Shown: positions 43,657-52,478 of the stretch, piece after piece
Numbering within the stretch: position 1 is the stretch's first letter
How the letters are laid out: every line of letters begins with the position of its first letter
Source of the DNA: Gammaproteobacteria bacterium
GTDB lineage: Bacteria; Pseudomonadota; Gammaproteobacteria; Pseudomonadales; Azotimanducaceae
Length of the DNA: 64,000 nt
Direction of reading: 5' to 3'
Assembly: GCA_026706665.1 (NCBI GenBank)
Contig: JAPOYI010000001.1
Coordinates: 1 to 64,000, forward strand
Made by a program: the position numbers and the translations under genes
Notes under the pieces: model-generated
Databases searched by the model: none
What the model was told of the DNA's origin: nothing
The model's input: the letters and a program-made list of their open reading frames with translations, nothing else

Positions 43657-43875
43657 GTGTTGCATCGGCATCTCAATCATCAACGGTTCACGCTGGCAGC
43701 CATCGACGACGTGATCTCGCGCGGAAACTGGAAGGACTGGCACGAGCTCCGCCGCGCCGCGCTGAATGATCGTGAGGTGATGGCGAAGATCCAACGTGTT
43801 TGCGCCCACTACGCCGACGACTCCTACCGGCAGCGCTATCGGTTTTGGGCAAACTATGTCGAAGCCCATGGCTGA
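43657..43875 (+). CDS. Small protein upstream of an AbiEii-like nucleotidyltransferase
   Basis: 72 residues if started at the GTG at 43657; a TTG at 43603 in the same frame would make 90, but it would lie at the transcription start implied by TACAAT at 43594-43599. The sequence HLNHQRFTLAAIDDVISRG and DRYVMAK-like helical segments (LNDREVMAKIQRVCAHY) suggest an all-helical small protein. It overlaps the downstream nucleotidyltransferase by 20 bases. I know similar small proteins only as uncharacterised partners of nucleotidyltransferases, so an antitoxin-like role is a guess. Confidence 0.6.
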   Translation: MLHRHLNHQRFTLAAIDDVISRGNWKDWHELRRAALNDREVMAKIQRVCAHYADDSYRQRYRFWANYVEAHG

Positions 43876-44554
43876 CCTGCCGGAGTGGGAACGATTGTTG
43901 TCGGCCGCGGCGCGGTTGCAGGAGATCGTTCCGGGGACAGTGCTGGTCGGCGGCACCGCCGCCGCTGTCCATGCCGGGCATCGCCTGTCCATGGACGATG
44001 ACCATGTCCTCCGCGACCTGCGCGAAAGGTTCTCCAGCGTGCTTTCTCAGTTGGAGGCGGTCGCGGGCTGGAGAACCGCAAGAACGACGCGCCCTGTCCT
44101 GATTCTCGGCAGTTTGGACGGCATCGAGACCGGGGTCCGCCAGCTTGTCCGGAGCAGACCGTTGGAAACCGAGGTTGTCGAGCGGTTCGGGATCGCCTTG
44201 ACCGTTCCGACGGCTGCGGAAATGCTGCGCATCAAGGGCATCCTGATCCTGAGGCGCAATGCGACACGGGACTATGTGGACTTTGCCGCGCTCGCGGAAC
44301 ACATGGGCGTTGCCGCCGCCGCGGATGCGCTGGGCAGCTTCGACGCCCTGTACCCGCAACCGAGCGGCGAGTCGCCCCTGCAACAGTTGCATGCGCAACT
44401 ATCGGAAGCGATGCCCTACGACCTCGAAGGCACCGTTCTCTCGGAATACAAGAACCTCGACCCGCAGTGGCACGACTGGAAGACGGTGAAGGACGCCTGC
44501 GTGCGCACTTCCGTAGCCGTCTTCGACCGGCTATGCGACCGCGGAGGCGGATGA
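43856..44554 (+). CDS. Nucleotidyltransferase (AbiEii/AbiGii-like)
   Basis: 232 residues from the ATG at 43856; 43868 is an alternative. The nucleotidyltransferase core starts VLVGGTAAAVHAGHRLSMDDD, matching the G-G-T/S-A and S-x-D-x-D signature of AbiEii/DUF6036-like enzymes, followed by VPTAAEMLRIKGILILRRNATRDYVD. AbiEii toxins transfer nucleotides to tRNA and stop translation, and many relatives are antiphage or toxin components. The 20-base overlap with the upstream small gene indicates a functional pair. Function in this organism is inferred. Confidence 0.78.
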   Translation: MSKPMADLPEWERLLSAAARLQEIVPGTVLVGGTAAAVHAGHRLSMDDDHVLRDLRERFSSVLSQLEAVAGWRTARTTRPVLILGSLDGIETGVRQLVRSRPLETEVVERFGIALTVPTAAEMLRIKGILILRRNATRDYVDFAALAEHMGVAAAADALGSFDALYPQPSGESPLQQLHAQLSEAMPYDLEGTVLSEYKNLDPQWHDWKTVKDACVRTSVAVFDRLCDRGGG

Positions 44555-44695
44555 CTGGGCGGGGTGTGATGCACGGCGCGCCCGAAAGGGCCGGCGGCTT
44601 TCATGGTACCAATCTGACATCCGATCAGTCGGACGTAGAGCCTGGGCCATTGCGGGTGTAGGCTGAGGGCACATATTTCCGGGAGGAGCATTCGC

Positions 44696-45679
44696 ATGTT
44701 GTATCGACCCTTCGGCAGTACCGGCCTCAACGTCTCGGCACTCGGTTTCGGCTGCTGGGAAATGGGGGGCAGCTACGGGCGAATCGACGAGTCCGACGTC
44801 ATTGCGGCGATCCGCAAGGCGCTCGATGTCGGCATCAACCTGTTCGACACGGCCGAAGCCTATGGTTTCGGTCAGTCCGAGCGACTGCTCGCCAAGGGGC
44901 TCGGATCCCGCCGCGACGAAATCATACTGGTCAGCAAGTTCGGGATCGGCTACGGCGGCACCGGCAAGACGTCGAGAGACTCTACCCGCGAGCGCATGAC
45001 GCAATCCATCGAGACGACGCTGACGGCACTCGATACCGATCACCTCGACGTGTACCTGGTGCACTGGCCCGACCGGGACACGCCGTTCGAGGAAACCATG
45101 CGCGGCCTCGAAGACCTGGTCCAGCAGGGAAAGACGCGTTTCGTCGGTGTCTCCAACTTCAAGGAAGCCGAGGTCGCCGACTGCATGGCGGCCCGCCGCG
45201 TGGATGTCGGACAGTACGGTTACAGCCTGTTCGACCGGCGCCTGGAAGCGGAGGTGTTCCAGTATTGCGGGGAGCACGACATCGCGATGATGGTGTACGG
45301 CCCGTTGGCCCACGGCCTGCTGACAGGTACGTTCACTGCGCACACGCGGTTCAACGAGGGTCGAGACTGGCGTTCGCGCGGGGACGCCTTCAACATGCCG
45401 CTCTTCACCGAGGAGAACTTCCCGCGCAACCTGGCGGTGGTGGAGGAACTCAAGACCCTGGCGGCGGAGCGCGGGATGGCGATCTATGAGCTCGCCCTGG
45501 CGTGGGTCCTGTCGAACCCCGTGGTGAGCGTGGCGCTGGTCGGCGCGCGCACGCCGTTTGAGGTGGAGGCGAATATGCACGCACCGGAACACGCGCTTTC
45601 CGACGACGACAAGCAGGCTATCGAGGCCGTTTTCTCAAGGCACGGGGTGGACACGCAACCTGACATCTGGATCGACTGA
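44696..45679 (+). CDS. Aldo/keto reductase
   Basis: NADPH-dependent reductase of carbonyl compounds, 327 residues. The catalytic tetrad is visible: Asp51 and Tyr56 in NLFDTAEAYG, Lys81 in ILVSKFGIG, and His123 in VYLVHWPDR. ALGFGCWEMGG begins the barrel and TRFVGVSNFKEAEV and LAWVLSNPVVSVALVGAR follow. GGGAGGAG sits seven bases before the ATG. It is followed 9 bases later by a PhzF-family gene, probably one operon. The substrate is unknown; the subfamily is similar to general stress or oxidoreductase AKRs. Confidence 0.93.
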   Translation: MLYRPFGSTGLNVSALGFGCWEMGGSYGRIDESDVIAAIRKALDVGINLFDTAEAYGFGQSERLLAKGLGSRRDEIILVSKFGIGYGGTGKTSRDSTRERMTQSIETTLTALDTDHLDVYLVHWPDRDTPFEETMRGLEDLVQQGKTRFVGVSNFKEAEVADCMAARRVDVGQYGYSLFDRRLEAEVFQYCGEHDIAMMVYGPLAHGLLTGTFTAHTRFNEGRDWRSRGDAFNMPLFTEENFPRNLAVVEELKTLAAERGMAIYELALAWVLSNPVVSVALVGARTPFEVEANMHAPEHALSDDDKQAIEAVFSRHGVDTQPDIWID

Positions 45680-45688
45680 CAACGCCAG

Positions 45689-46597
45689 ATGCACTGCTCC
45701 ATCGTCGACGTGTTCGCGGAGCGACCGCTAACGGGCAACCAACTGGCCATAGTGCGCCAATGCGGACACCTCGACACCGCGACCATGCAGGCTGTCGCGC
45801 GCGAGATGAACTTCTCGGAAACGGCGTTCGTCGTCGAAGAACACGCGTCCGCCGCGCGCGTTCGCATCTTCACGCCGGCCGAGGAACTTCCATTCGCCGG
45901 ACATCCCACACTGGGCACCGCGTGGCTGCTCGGGCGGGAACGCAGCACCTACACCCTCGACCTGGCGGTCGGGTCCGTCCCGGTGTCCTTCGATTCCGGC
46001 GGCATCGCATGGATGCAGCCGCCGGCGGCAACCCTGGGAGATACGTTGCCGATGGATCTGGCCGCAGAGCTGCTCGGTCTCAGCAAGGTGGATGTCGATC
46101 CATCAGGTCCTTGCCAATACGCCGAGGTCGGACTGCGTTTCGTATTGATCGGCGTCAGGACGCTCGATGCGTTGCGGCGCGCACGGGTGGACGCCAAGGT
46201 CCATGCGGCTATCGCGGGTGACCGGTTCCTGGGCGTATTCGCTTTTGCCCAGCCGGGCTACAGTCGTGATGCCGACTTCGCCGCCCGAATGTTCTTCGAA
46301 GCCAACGGCGGGCGGGAAGACCCGGCCACCGGTAGCGCCAATGCCGCCTTCGCCGCATGCCTGTACGCGCGCGGCGTCACCGGCGAGTTCACGGTAGAAC
46401 AGGGCTTCGAAATGGCGCGTCCGTCGCGGGTCTACCTGGATGTCGGCGACGCGATTCGCGTTGGGGGTAAAGTCCAGCCCGTCCTGAGCGGGGACCTCCA
46501 GATTCTCCACAGAAGTACGCCCCCGGCAACGGGGGAAAAGCCGACACTTCCCAACGCGTCAACCGTCGGGGAATCTCCCCCGGCTGAAGGCTCCTAA
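45689..46597 (+). CDS. PhzF-family isomerase/epimerase
   Basis: 302 residues with the PhzF fold of two similar halves. VDVFAERPLTGNQLAIV and FSETAFV contain the N-terminal signature, with a catalytic glutamate at about residue 44. The second half carries FFEANGGREDPATGSANAAFA, the DPATGSA motif. PhzF of phenazine synthesis isomerises dihydrohydroxyanthranilate, but most homologues have unknown substrates. No phenazine genes are present. The stop overlaps by four bases the stop of the convergent glycosyltransferase. Confidence 0.9.
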   Translation: MHCSIVDVFAERPLTGNQLAIVRQCGHLDTATMQAVAREMNFSETAFVVEEHASAARVRIFTPAEELPFAGHPTLGTAWLLGRERSTYTLDLAVGSVPVSFDSGGIAWMQPPAATLGDTLPMDLAAELLGLSKVDVDPSGPCQYAEVGLRFVLIGVRTLDALRRARVDAKVHAAIAGDRFLGVFAFAQPGYSRDADFAARMFFEANGGREDPATGSANAAFAACLYARGVTGEFTVEQGFEMARPSRVYLDVGDAIRVGGKVQPVLSGDLQILHRSTPPATGEKPTLPNASTVGESPPAEGS

Positions 46598-47724
46598 GTC
46601 TCCGGTTCCCCGGCGCGAAACGTCCAGTAGGAATTGAGCAGGTAATTGCAGATGGTCGCGGGAATGATGCCGCAGCCCTGGAGCACGACAGGTTGGGCTT
46701 CGGGAAACAGCATCGAAAGCAGGACGAAGGTCGCGTAGCTGAGTGCCAGCGTCACCAGCGAGACCAGGTTGTACTTCAGTCCCCGAATGCGCCGGCGGCC
46801 CGGCATCCTGCGGTCAGCGAAGGTCCAGAAGTTGTTGAGCAGGAAGTTGGAGATGATGGAAAGCTCGATCGCGATGGGTGACGCGAGGTACTTGTGAACG
46901 CCGAGCCCGAGAGCGAGCTGGAAGGAACCCAGGTTGACAACCACGCCGGACAGTCCGACCAGGGAGAACTTGAGGAACGTCTTGTATCCGGCGACGCGCA
47001 TCCACCAGACGCTGTAGAAGAACTCGATCAGGTCCCGAATACCCAGCTTTGTCTGGCCGCGTTGCCGATCGCGGAAATAGATCGGCTCTTCCACGACTCG
47101 CGCGCCGGACTCGATCAGCCGATGCAGCAGCGCGATCTGAAACGCATAGCCCTGCACCCGAATGTTTTTCACGTCGAGTTTCCTTAGCGCGGCGGCTGAA
47201 ATCGCCTTGAATCCGGAGGTGCAATCCTGCACGGACACGAGCCCCGCGATTCGACGCGCCAGGTAGTTGCCGCACCGGGACAGGAAGCGGCGTCCGATGC
47301 TCCAGCCCCGATCCACCGCGCCGCCGGAAATGTACCGGCTTCCAATCGCGGCGTCCGCGCCGTGCGACAGGCGATCGAGCAGTTTCCTGGCGTCCGAGGG
47401 ATCGTGGGAAAGGTCCGCATCCATCTGCACAACGACATCCGCGTCGAGCGAATCCAGGGCATGTGATATGCCGCGGACATAGGCGTCTCCGAGTCCGCGC
47501 CGCTTTCCTTCGAGCAGGTGCACGCGAGAGTCCTTCGCCGCAAACTCCCGGACGCGGTCGGCCGTGCCGTCCGGACTCTCGTCGTCGACGATCAGGAACC
47601 TCGTCGCCTCGTCCCCGTGTTTCTCTGTGAGCTGGGCCAGGAGCGGCGATACGTTCGGCGCCTCGTTGTACGTCGGAATGACGAAGCAGACGCGCGGATT
47701 GTCGGATGGAGAAATGTCTGTCAT
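46594..47724 (-). CDS. Polyprenol-phosphate sugar transferase with GtrA domain
   Basis: 376 residues from the ATG at 47724. The N-terminal 230 residues are a GT2 transferase of the dolichol-phosphate-mannose synthase type: FVIPTYNEAPNVSPLLAQL, LIVDDESPDGTADRVR, VQMDADLSHDPSD (metal DxD) and IGSRYISGG. The C-terminal part, from about residue 250, has four helices of the GtrA flippase-like family (FSLVGLSGVVVNLGSFQLAL, FLLNNFWTF, NYLLNSYWTF). The fusion makes a lipid-linked sugar and moves it across the membrane for glycosylation or LPS modification. Confidence 0.93.
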   Translation of the reverse strand: MTDISPSDNPRVCFVIPTYNEAPNVSPLLAQLTEKHGDEATRFLIVDDESPDGTADRVREFAAKDSRVHLLEGKRRGLGDAYVRGISHALDSLDADVVVQMDADLSHDPSDARKLLDRLSHGADAAIGSRYISGGAVDRGWSIGRRFLSRCGNYLARRIAGLVSVQDCTSGFKAISAAALRKLDVKNIRVQGYAFQIALLHRLIESGARVVEEPIYFRDRQRGQTKLGIRDLIEFFYSVWWMRVAGYKTFLKFSLVGLSGVVVNLGSFQLALGLGVHKYLASPIAIELSIISNFLLNNFWTFADRRMPGRRRIRGLKYNLVSLVTLALSYATFVLLSMLFPEAQPVVLQGCGIIPATICNYLLNSYWTFRAGEPET

Positions 47725-47787
47725 CTCATCATGCGCTCTCTTGACCGACGCGTTCTGACGCCCGGCGCTTCGCTCCAACGCATTCGG

Positions 47788-48804
47788 TCACAGGTCAGTG
47801 GCACGGATGTGGCCCGACGTCCGAACGCTATTGTAAGCGCGGCTGATGACACTCCACAGGTCGGAGCGGAGATACGCCTGGTTCAGCGCATGGGTGGCAC
47901 CGGACTCCTGCAAATGCCGGCGCAGCAGCGACAGCGGCTCGGACAGCGGCACCCCGCCCCGCCGATAGGATTCAATCAGGCCGGCAAGCTCGCCCAAGGC
48001 GCCGACTCCGCGTGACACGCAGCCCTGCAGGTGGGCCATGGCGTTGGCGTGTCCGGCCCGGGAAGCGGGACGTGATACCGCCCCAAGCAACTCCCGGACG
48101 TAGCGCCCGGCCACGTCGTCCAGACTGCCGGACAGGTCCGATATCAGATGTCCAAGCCGCCGGTAGGCCTGTACGTCGTGTGCCATCACCAGGTACTTGT
48201 GCGCCGCATGGAAGGCAACGAGTCTTGCCGCCGTCATGCCCGCGACGCTCGTTCGCCGCCAATGCGCGTACACGAACGTGCGCATCACGAAGCTGGCGCA
48301 GCGCGTTGGATCGAACAGCGCCGCACCTTCGATCGCGGGAAGTGCGGGCCGTCTGTCCGAAACCCGTGCCGCGTACACGCCGCGACCGGTACCCGGAACA
48401 TCGCTTCCGGACACCCTGACGCCAGACAGTCCGCAACTCGGCGAGTCCTGCATGAAGACATAGCCGTCGACATCATCGAGGACACGCAACTGGCGGTCCG
48501 CGAACGCCCGCAACGCGTCCGTCACGTCGGTCCCCGGCCGGGAGATGAGTGCTTCCTCTCCGACGATCCTCGCCCGGGGTGAGCCGCGATCTCCCTCGAG
48601 ACGAATCGGGTCGCGCGGCACGCCGAGTCCGATGCCCACTTCCGGGCAGATGGGCAGAAACACGTACAGGTCGTCGAGCGCCGCGTGGGGCATCGCCTCC
48701 CGCTTGTGGCGTCCGTCGTACCGGACAGGGGCGCCGGTCAGGCATTCGCTCACCGCAAGGGTGAGAGGCGGACTGGGGAAGGGCGGCATCTCCTTCGCGT
48801 CCAT
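47788..48804 (-). CDS. DUF523 and DUF1722 (YbgA-type) fusion protein
   Basis: 338 residues. The N-terminal DUF523 domain shows SECLTGAPVRYDGRHKR, FLPICPEVGIGLGVPRDPIRL and FMQDSPSCGLSGVRV with several conserved cysteines. The C-terminal DUF1722 (YbgA) domain spans about 170-300 (LVAFHAAHKYLVMAH and RYVRELLGAV). Fusions of this type are widespread in Pseudomonadota, commonly near photolyase genes, and are thought to bind an iron-sulfur cluster and help tRNA thiolation-related or repair processes; the exact role is not established. No photolyase is in the window. It is divergent from the oxidase gene. Confidence 0.88.
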   Translation of the reverse strand: MDAKEMPPFPSPPLTLAVSECLTGAPVRYDGRHKREAMPHAALDDLYVFLPICPEVGIGLGVPRDPIRLEGDRGSPRARIVGEEALISRPGTDVTDALRAFADRQLRVLDDVDGYVFMQDSPSCGLSGVRVSGSDVPGTGRGVYAARVSDRRPALPAIEGAALFDPTRCASFVMRTFVYAHWRRTSVAGMTAARLVAFHAAHKYLVMAHDVQAYRRLGHLISDLSGSLDDVAGRYVRELLGAVSRPASRAGHANAMAHLQGCVSRGVGALGELAGLIESYRRGGVPLSEPLSLLRRHLQESGATHALNQAYLRSDLWSVISRAYNSVRTSGHIRATDL

Positions 48805-48864
48805 TCCCGAAACAACCTGTCAAGCAACCCGGTGGGTACGGAGAGTACAATCCCCCCAACCTTC

Positions 48865-49503
48865 ATGCATGCGAGGCATCCCAAGGTGGGCCTTTTCGCC
48901 AAGTTGACAGAGAAACCCTGGCTGCCGGACCGCTCCGGTGTGGCGCAACTGCGCACCGGCGGGTTCGCGGTTCACAACCGGAAGGTCGCACTGGTGATCT
49001 TCCTGGCGGTGGTCGGCATCCTGTTCTCCCTGTTCATTGCCGCGTATCACATGCGCCTCGAATTCTCCACGGACTGGGTAGCGATGCCGGAGCCGGGGTT
49101 GCTCTGGTTCAACTCCGGCGTACTCATCGTCGCCAGCATCGCCTTCGAGTGGGCACGGTCAGCCGTGGCCCGAAGCGACGTGGCCCGCGGTCGAACTGCC
49201 TTCCTCGTGGCCGGCGCATTGACCGTGGTGTTTCTCGTTGGCCAATTGATCGTCTGGCGCGATGTCGTCGACCTCGGCTACTACGCCCAGACGAATCCCG
49301 CCAACGGGTTCTTTTTCGTCCTCACCGGGGTCCACGGTGCGCATCTTCTTGGCGGATTGATCGCCTGGTGGCGCGCCGCGCGGCGAATGTACCGAGATGC
49401 CGACCTGGGCGATGCGCGAGTAAGCGTGGATCTCTGCGCGATCTACTGGCACTTCCTGCTCCTGGTCTGGCTGGGCATGTTCGCGCTGCTCCTGAACAGC
49501 TGA
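48865..49503 (+). CDS. Heme-copper oxidase subunit III-like protein
   Basis: 212 residues from the ATG at 48865. Five hydrophobic helices are visible: VALVIFLAVVGILFSLFIAA, LWFNSGVLIVASIAFEW, FLVAGALTVVFLVGQLIVW, GFFFVLTGVHGAHLLGGLI and AIYWHFLLLVWLGMFALLL. The pattern of TGVHGAHLLGG and YWHFLLLVW is diagnostic of cytochrome oxidase subunit III. A TACAAT-like -10 just upstream suggests a very short leader. Subunits I and II are absent; the copper exporter gene follows by 16 bases, so this could be one copper-and-oxidase maturation locus with the catalytic subunits elsewhere. Confidence 0.88.
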   Translation: MHARHPKVGLFAKLTEKPWLPDRSGVAQLRTGGFAVHNRKVALVIFLAVVGILFSLFIAAYHMRLEFSTDWVAMPEPGLLWFNSGVLIVASIAFEWARSAVARSDVARGRTAFLVAGALTVVFLVGQLIVWRDVVDLGYYAQTNPANGFFFVLTGVHGAHLLGGLIAWWRAARRMYRDADLGDARVSVDLCAIYWHFLLLVWLGMFALLLNS

Positions 49504-49519
49504 CAGAACGGAACGCGGC

Positions 49520-51943
49520 ATGACCGATGTCGTGGCAAATCGCGGTGGCGACAGACTCGAACTCGACATCGAGGGGATGACGTGCGCCGCGTGCGTGACC
49601 CGTCTTGAGAAAGCGCTCTCGCGGGCACCCGGCGTACGCGAAGTCAGCGTGAACCTGGCGCTCGAGCGGGCGTCCGTCGTGGTCGATACCGGCGCGACAG
49701 GCATCGAGGCGCTCTCGTCCGCGGTGAGCGGTGCGGGTTTCTCTGTCGGGCGGGAGATGCTGGCGTTTGCCGTGGAAGGCATGACCTGTGCCGCCTGCGT
49801 GGCGCGGGTGGAAAGAGCGTTGGGACGCATTCCCGGTGTGCTCGAAGCCAGTGTGAATCTCGTGGCTGAACGCGCCAGCATCAACATCGTCCGCGGTCAG
49901 GTGCGTTCAGAAGCGGTCGCCTCGGCCCTCGAACGCGCTGGATACTCGGCGAACTTCGACCCTGCGGAGCCCTCTCGGCAGGCGCAGCTCGACGATGCCA
50001 AGGCGGTCAGCGAACGGCGCATCGTCATCCTGTCCGCGGCGCTCACCACGCCACTCGTCCTCGGCATGTTCTTCGGTGTGCTCGGCTACGAGGACCTTCA
50101 TGTCATGCCCGCGTTCGAGGTGCTGATCGCGACCCCCATACAGTTTGTCATCGGCTTCCGTTTCTACCGGGGCGCGTTCAATGCCCTGCGCGGCGGATCC
50201 GCGAACATGGATGTGCTGGTCGTTCTCGGCACCACCGCCGCATATGGATTCAGCTGGTACCTGCTCCAGACCCTCGGCGAGGAAGCGGATGGTCAACTCT
50301 ATTTCGAGGCGTCCGCGGTCATCATCACGCTGGTGTTGCTTGGCAAGTACCTGGAAAACAGGGCGAAACGCGGCACGACGCGGGCGATTCGCGCCTTGAT
50401 GGAACTGCGGCCCCCAACTGCGCGGGTCGAGCAGGCGGACGGGACCATCGTGGAGACAGGCATCGCCCGGGTGGTCGGCGGCGACCAGGTCATCGTGCGT
50501 CCCGGCGAGCGGATTCCGGTGGATGGCGAGGTCGTGGATGGCGCAAGCGACATCGATGAATCCCTGGTGACGGGCGAAAGCGTGCCCGTGGCAAAGACAC
50601 CGGGAGATGCCGTCACCGGCGGAGCCATCAACGGCGCAGGCCTGCTCAAGGTGCGGGCGACCACCGTCGGCGAGGACTCGACGCTCGCGCGGATCGTGCG
50701 CCTGGTGGAAAACGCCCAGGCAGGCAAGGCAGCCGTGCAACGCCTCGTGGACAGGATCAGCGCGGTTTTCGTTCCGGCTGTCATGGGCGTCGCCGCCATC
50801 ACGTTCGTTGCGTGGATCGCCGTATCCGGCGAACTGGAGCCGTCACTGATCGCAGCGGTGTCGGTGCTCGTCATCGCCTGTCCCTGCGCCCTCGGCCTCG
50901 CGACCCCCACGGCGATCATGACGGGCACCGGGGCGGCCGCTCGCGCCGGCATCCTGATCAAGGATGTGGACGCCCTCGAACAGGCACATCACATCGACAC
51001 GGTCATATTCGACAAGACCGGTACGCTGACCGAGGGCCGACCGCGCGTCGCGCGAACATTTGCGGCGGAACGCGACGACCAGTACCTGTTGACCGTCGCC
51101 GCTTCCGTTCAGCAGGGCAGTGAACACCCGCTGGCCCGCGCAGTTACGGAACGTGCGAACGAGGTTGGCCTGACGCTGTTGTCGTTGGGCGAGTTCGAAG
51201 CCGTGCCCGGTTCCGGCGCGCGCGGCATCGTGAACGGAAACCGCATTTGCCTCGGCAACGCGGAATTCGTCGCAGAGCATGCACCCATCGACGACGCTTT
51301 CCGTGCCCGTGCGCGGGACTGGGAGCGTGAAGGCACCACGGTCGTTTTCGTCGCCGAGTCCGACAACCTGCTCGGTCTCATCGGCATCAACGACCCCGTC
51401 AGAGATACCGCCCCTGCCGCGATCGATGCGCTACGCGACATCGGCGTGCGCGCAACCGTGCTTTCCGGCGACTCGGCGGTCGTGGTCCGGCGCGTCGCCG
51501 AATCGGTAGGGATCGAGGATGCCGAAGGCGGCGTGCGACCGGACGAGAAAGCACGGATGGTCGAGGAAATGACGGCTGACGGCCGGGTTGTCGGCATGGT
51601 TGGAGACGGCATCAACGACGCGCCGGCATTGGCGTCGGCGAACGTGGGGTTCGCCCTGGGCGCGGGCACGGACATCGCCATGGAAACCGCCGGCGTGACC
51701 CTCATGCGCTCGGATCCGCGCATGGTCGCCGGCGCCATCGCCGCGAGCCGCGCGACGTTTCGCAAGATCAAGGAGAACCTGTTCTGGGCCTTCGCCTACA
51801 ATGTGGTCTGTATTCCGCTGGCGGCGCTGGGGTTTTTGAGCCCCACGATCGCGGCTGCCGCAATGGCGTTGAGCAGCGTCAGCGTGGTCGCTAACTCGCT
51901 AAGGTTGCGCCGCTGGAAGCCGTCACTTTCGAGAGGCACCTGA
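49520..51943 (+). CDS. copA: Copper-translocating P1B-type ATPase
   Basis: Exports Cu(I) across the inner membrane. 807 residues. Two N-terminal heavy-metal-associated domains each carry GMTCAACV (Cys22/Cys25 and again near residue 93). Membrane helices follow, then TGES (actuator), the transport site CPC in IACPCALGLATP near residue 454, DKTGT near 497 with the phosphorylated Asp, HPLARA, and GDGINDAPAL in the hinge. The final helices contain AYNVVCIPLAAL. It is followed 2 bases later by a CopZ-like metal chaperone; the oxidase subunit III gene is upstream. No CueR-type regulator or operator is recognisable. Confidence 0.96.
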   Translation: MTDVVANRGGDRLELDIEGMTCAACVTRLEKALSRAPGVREVSVNLALERASVVVDTGATGIEALSSAVSGAGFSVGREMLAFAVEGMTCAACVARVERALGRIPGVLEASVNLVAERASINIVRGQVRSEAVASALERAGYSANFDPAEPSRQAQLDDAKAVSERRIVILSAALTTPLVLGMFFGVLGYEDLHVMPAFEVLIATPIQFVIGFRFYRGAFNALRGGSANMDVLVVLGTTAAYGFSWYLLQTLGEEADGQLYFEASAVIITLVLLGKYLENRAKRGTTRAIRALMELRPPTARVEQADGTIVETGIARVVGGDQVIVRPGERIPVDGEVVDGASDIDESLVTGESVPVAKTPGDAVTGGAINGAGLLKVRATTVGEDSTLARIVRLVENAQAGKAAVQRLVDRISAVFVPAVMGVAAITFVAWIAVSGELEPSLIAAVSVLVIACPCALGLATPTAIMTGTGAAARAGILIKDVDALEQAHHIDTVIFDKTGTLTEGRPRVARTFAAERDDQYLLTVAASVQQGSEHPLARAVTERANEVGLTLLSLGEFEAVPGSGARGIVNGNRICLGNAEFVAEHAPIDDAFRARARDWEREGTTVVFVAESDNLLGLIGINDPVRDTAPAAIDALRDIGVRATVLSGDSAVVVRRVAESVGIEDAEGGVRPDEKARMVEEMTADGRVVGMVGDGINDAPALASANVGFALGAGTDIAMETAGVTLMRSDPRMVAGAIAASRATFRKIKENLFWAFAYNVVCIPLAALGFLSPTIAAAAMALSSVSVVANSLRLRRWKPSLSRGT

Positions 51944-51945
51944 GG

Positions 51946-52158
51946 ATGGAACACCTGCAAATCAAGATCGAAGGCATGGAGTGCGATGGCTGCGTCACAA
52001 GCGTGCAAAGGGCTCTTATGAACCGGCCAGGCGTCGGTGCGGCCCGGGCGGACCTGGACTCGGGAATGGTCGCGATCGACTTCGACTCGTCCAGGATCGA
52101 CCGTCCCGGGCTGGAAGCGGCGATTCAGGACGCCGGCTTCGACATCGCGGCGGGCTGA
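51946..52158 (+). CDS. Copper chaperone (CopZ-like HMA domain)
   Basis: 70 residues, the size of free-standing heavy-metal-associated domains. The metal-binding motif is MECDGC (Cys13 and Cys16 in GMECDGCV). The remainder shows the ferredoxin-like betaalphabetabetaalphabeta pattern (VQRALMNRPGVGAARADL). It begins 2 bases after copA and likely delivers Cu(I) to it. The variant loop CDGC instead of CxxC with AA is a known variation. Confidence 0.9.
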   Translation: MEHLQIKIEGMECDGCVTSVQRALMNRPGVGAARADLDSGMVAIDFDSSRIDRPGLEAAIQDAGFDIAAG

Positions 52159-52179
52159 CCAGTCCATTGCGGCTCCCGA

Positions 52180-52386
52180 TCAGTGGTGCTGGTCGGGACG
52201 GGGAAATGCCTCCCTGGGACGCCAGAATACGTCTGCGTGCGCCAGCGCCATCATGAACCACATCAGGTTATGGGACGAAATGTTGAGGGGGCCAACGCTG
52301 TAGTGGATGTGCGTCCCCGTCGCGGCGAGGAGGCCGAAGACCAGAAAGGCGATGGGCCAGATGCGGGGGTAGACGTATTTCAGCAT
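52180..52386 (-). CDS. Small two-helix membrane protein
   Basis: 68 residues. Helix one is WPIAFLVFGLLAATGTHI and a second, weaker one is HNLMWFMMALAHADVFW. The composition is clearly membrane-like and Trp/His-rich (four His near the C-terminus). It lies on the minus strand, convergent with the CopZ-like gene. No family known to me; it may be associated with copper or oxidase functions because of position. No clear ribosome site, so moderate confidence. Confidence 0.55.
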   Translation of the reverse strand: MLKYVYPRIWPIAFLVFGLLAATGTHIHYSVGPLNISSHNLMWFMMALAHADVFWRPREAFPRPDQHH

Positions 52387-52478
52387 TGGGATTCCAAGTT
52401 CAGCCAGCGGAAGGTCACAGCATAAGTTAGACCTTGAGGATGAGGCATCCCGGTGGCGCCAAGCCAGACGTGACCCGG

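Noticed and set aside
43594..48851. Similar GAG-AGTACAATCC sequences before the nucleotidyltransferase pair and the oxidase gene
   Set aside because: Only about 12 bases are shared around a common -10 shape; likely ordinary promoters, not a specific operator.
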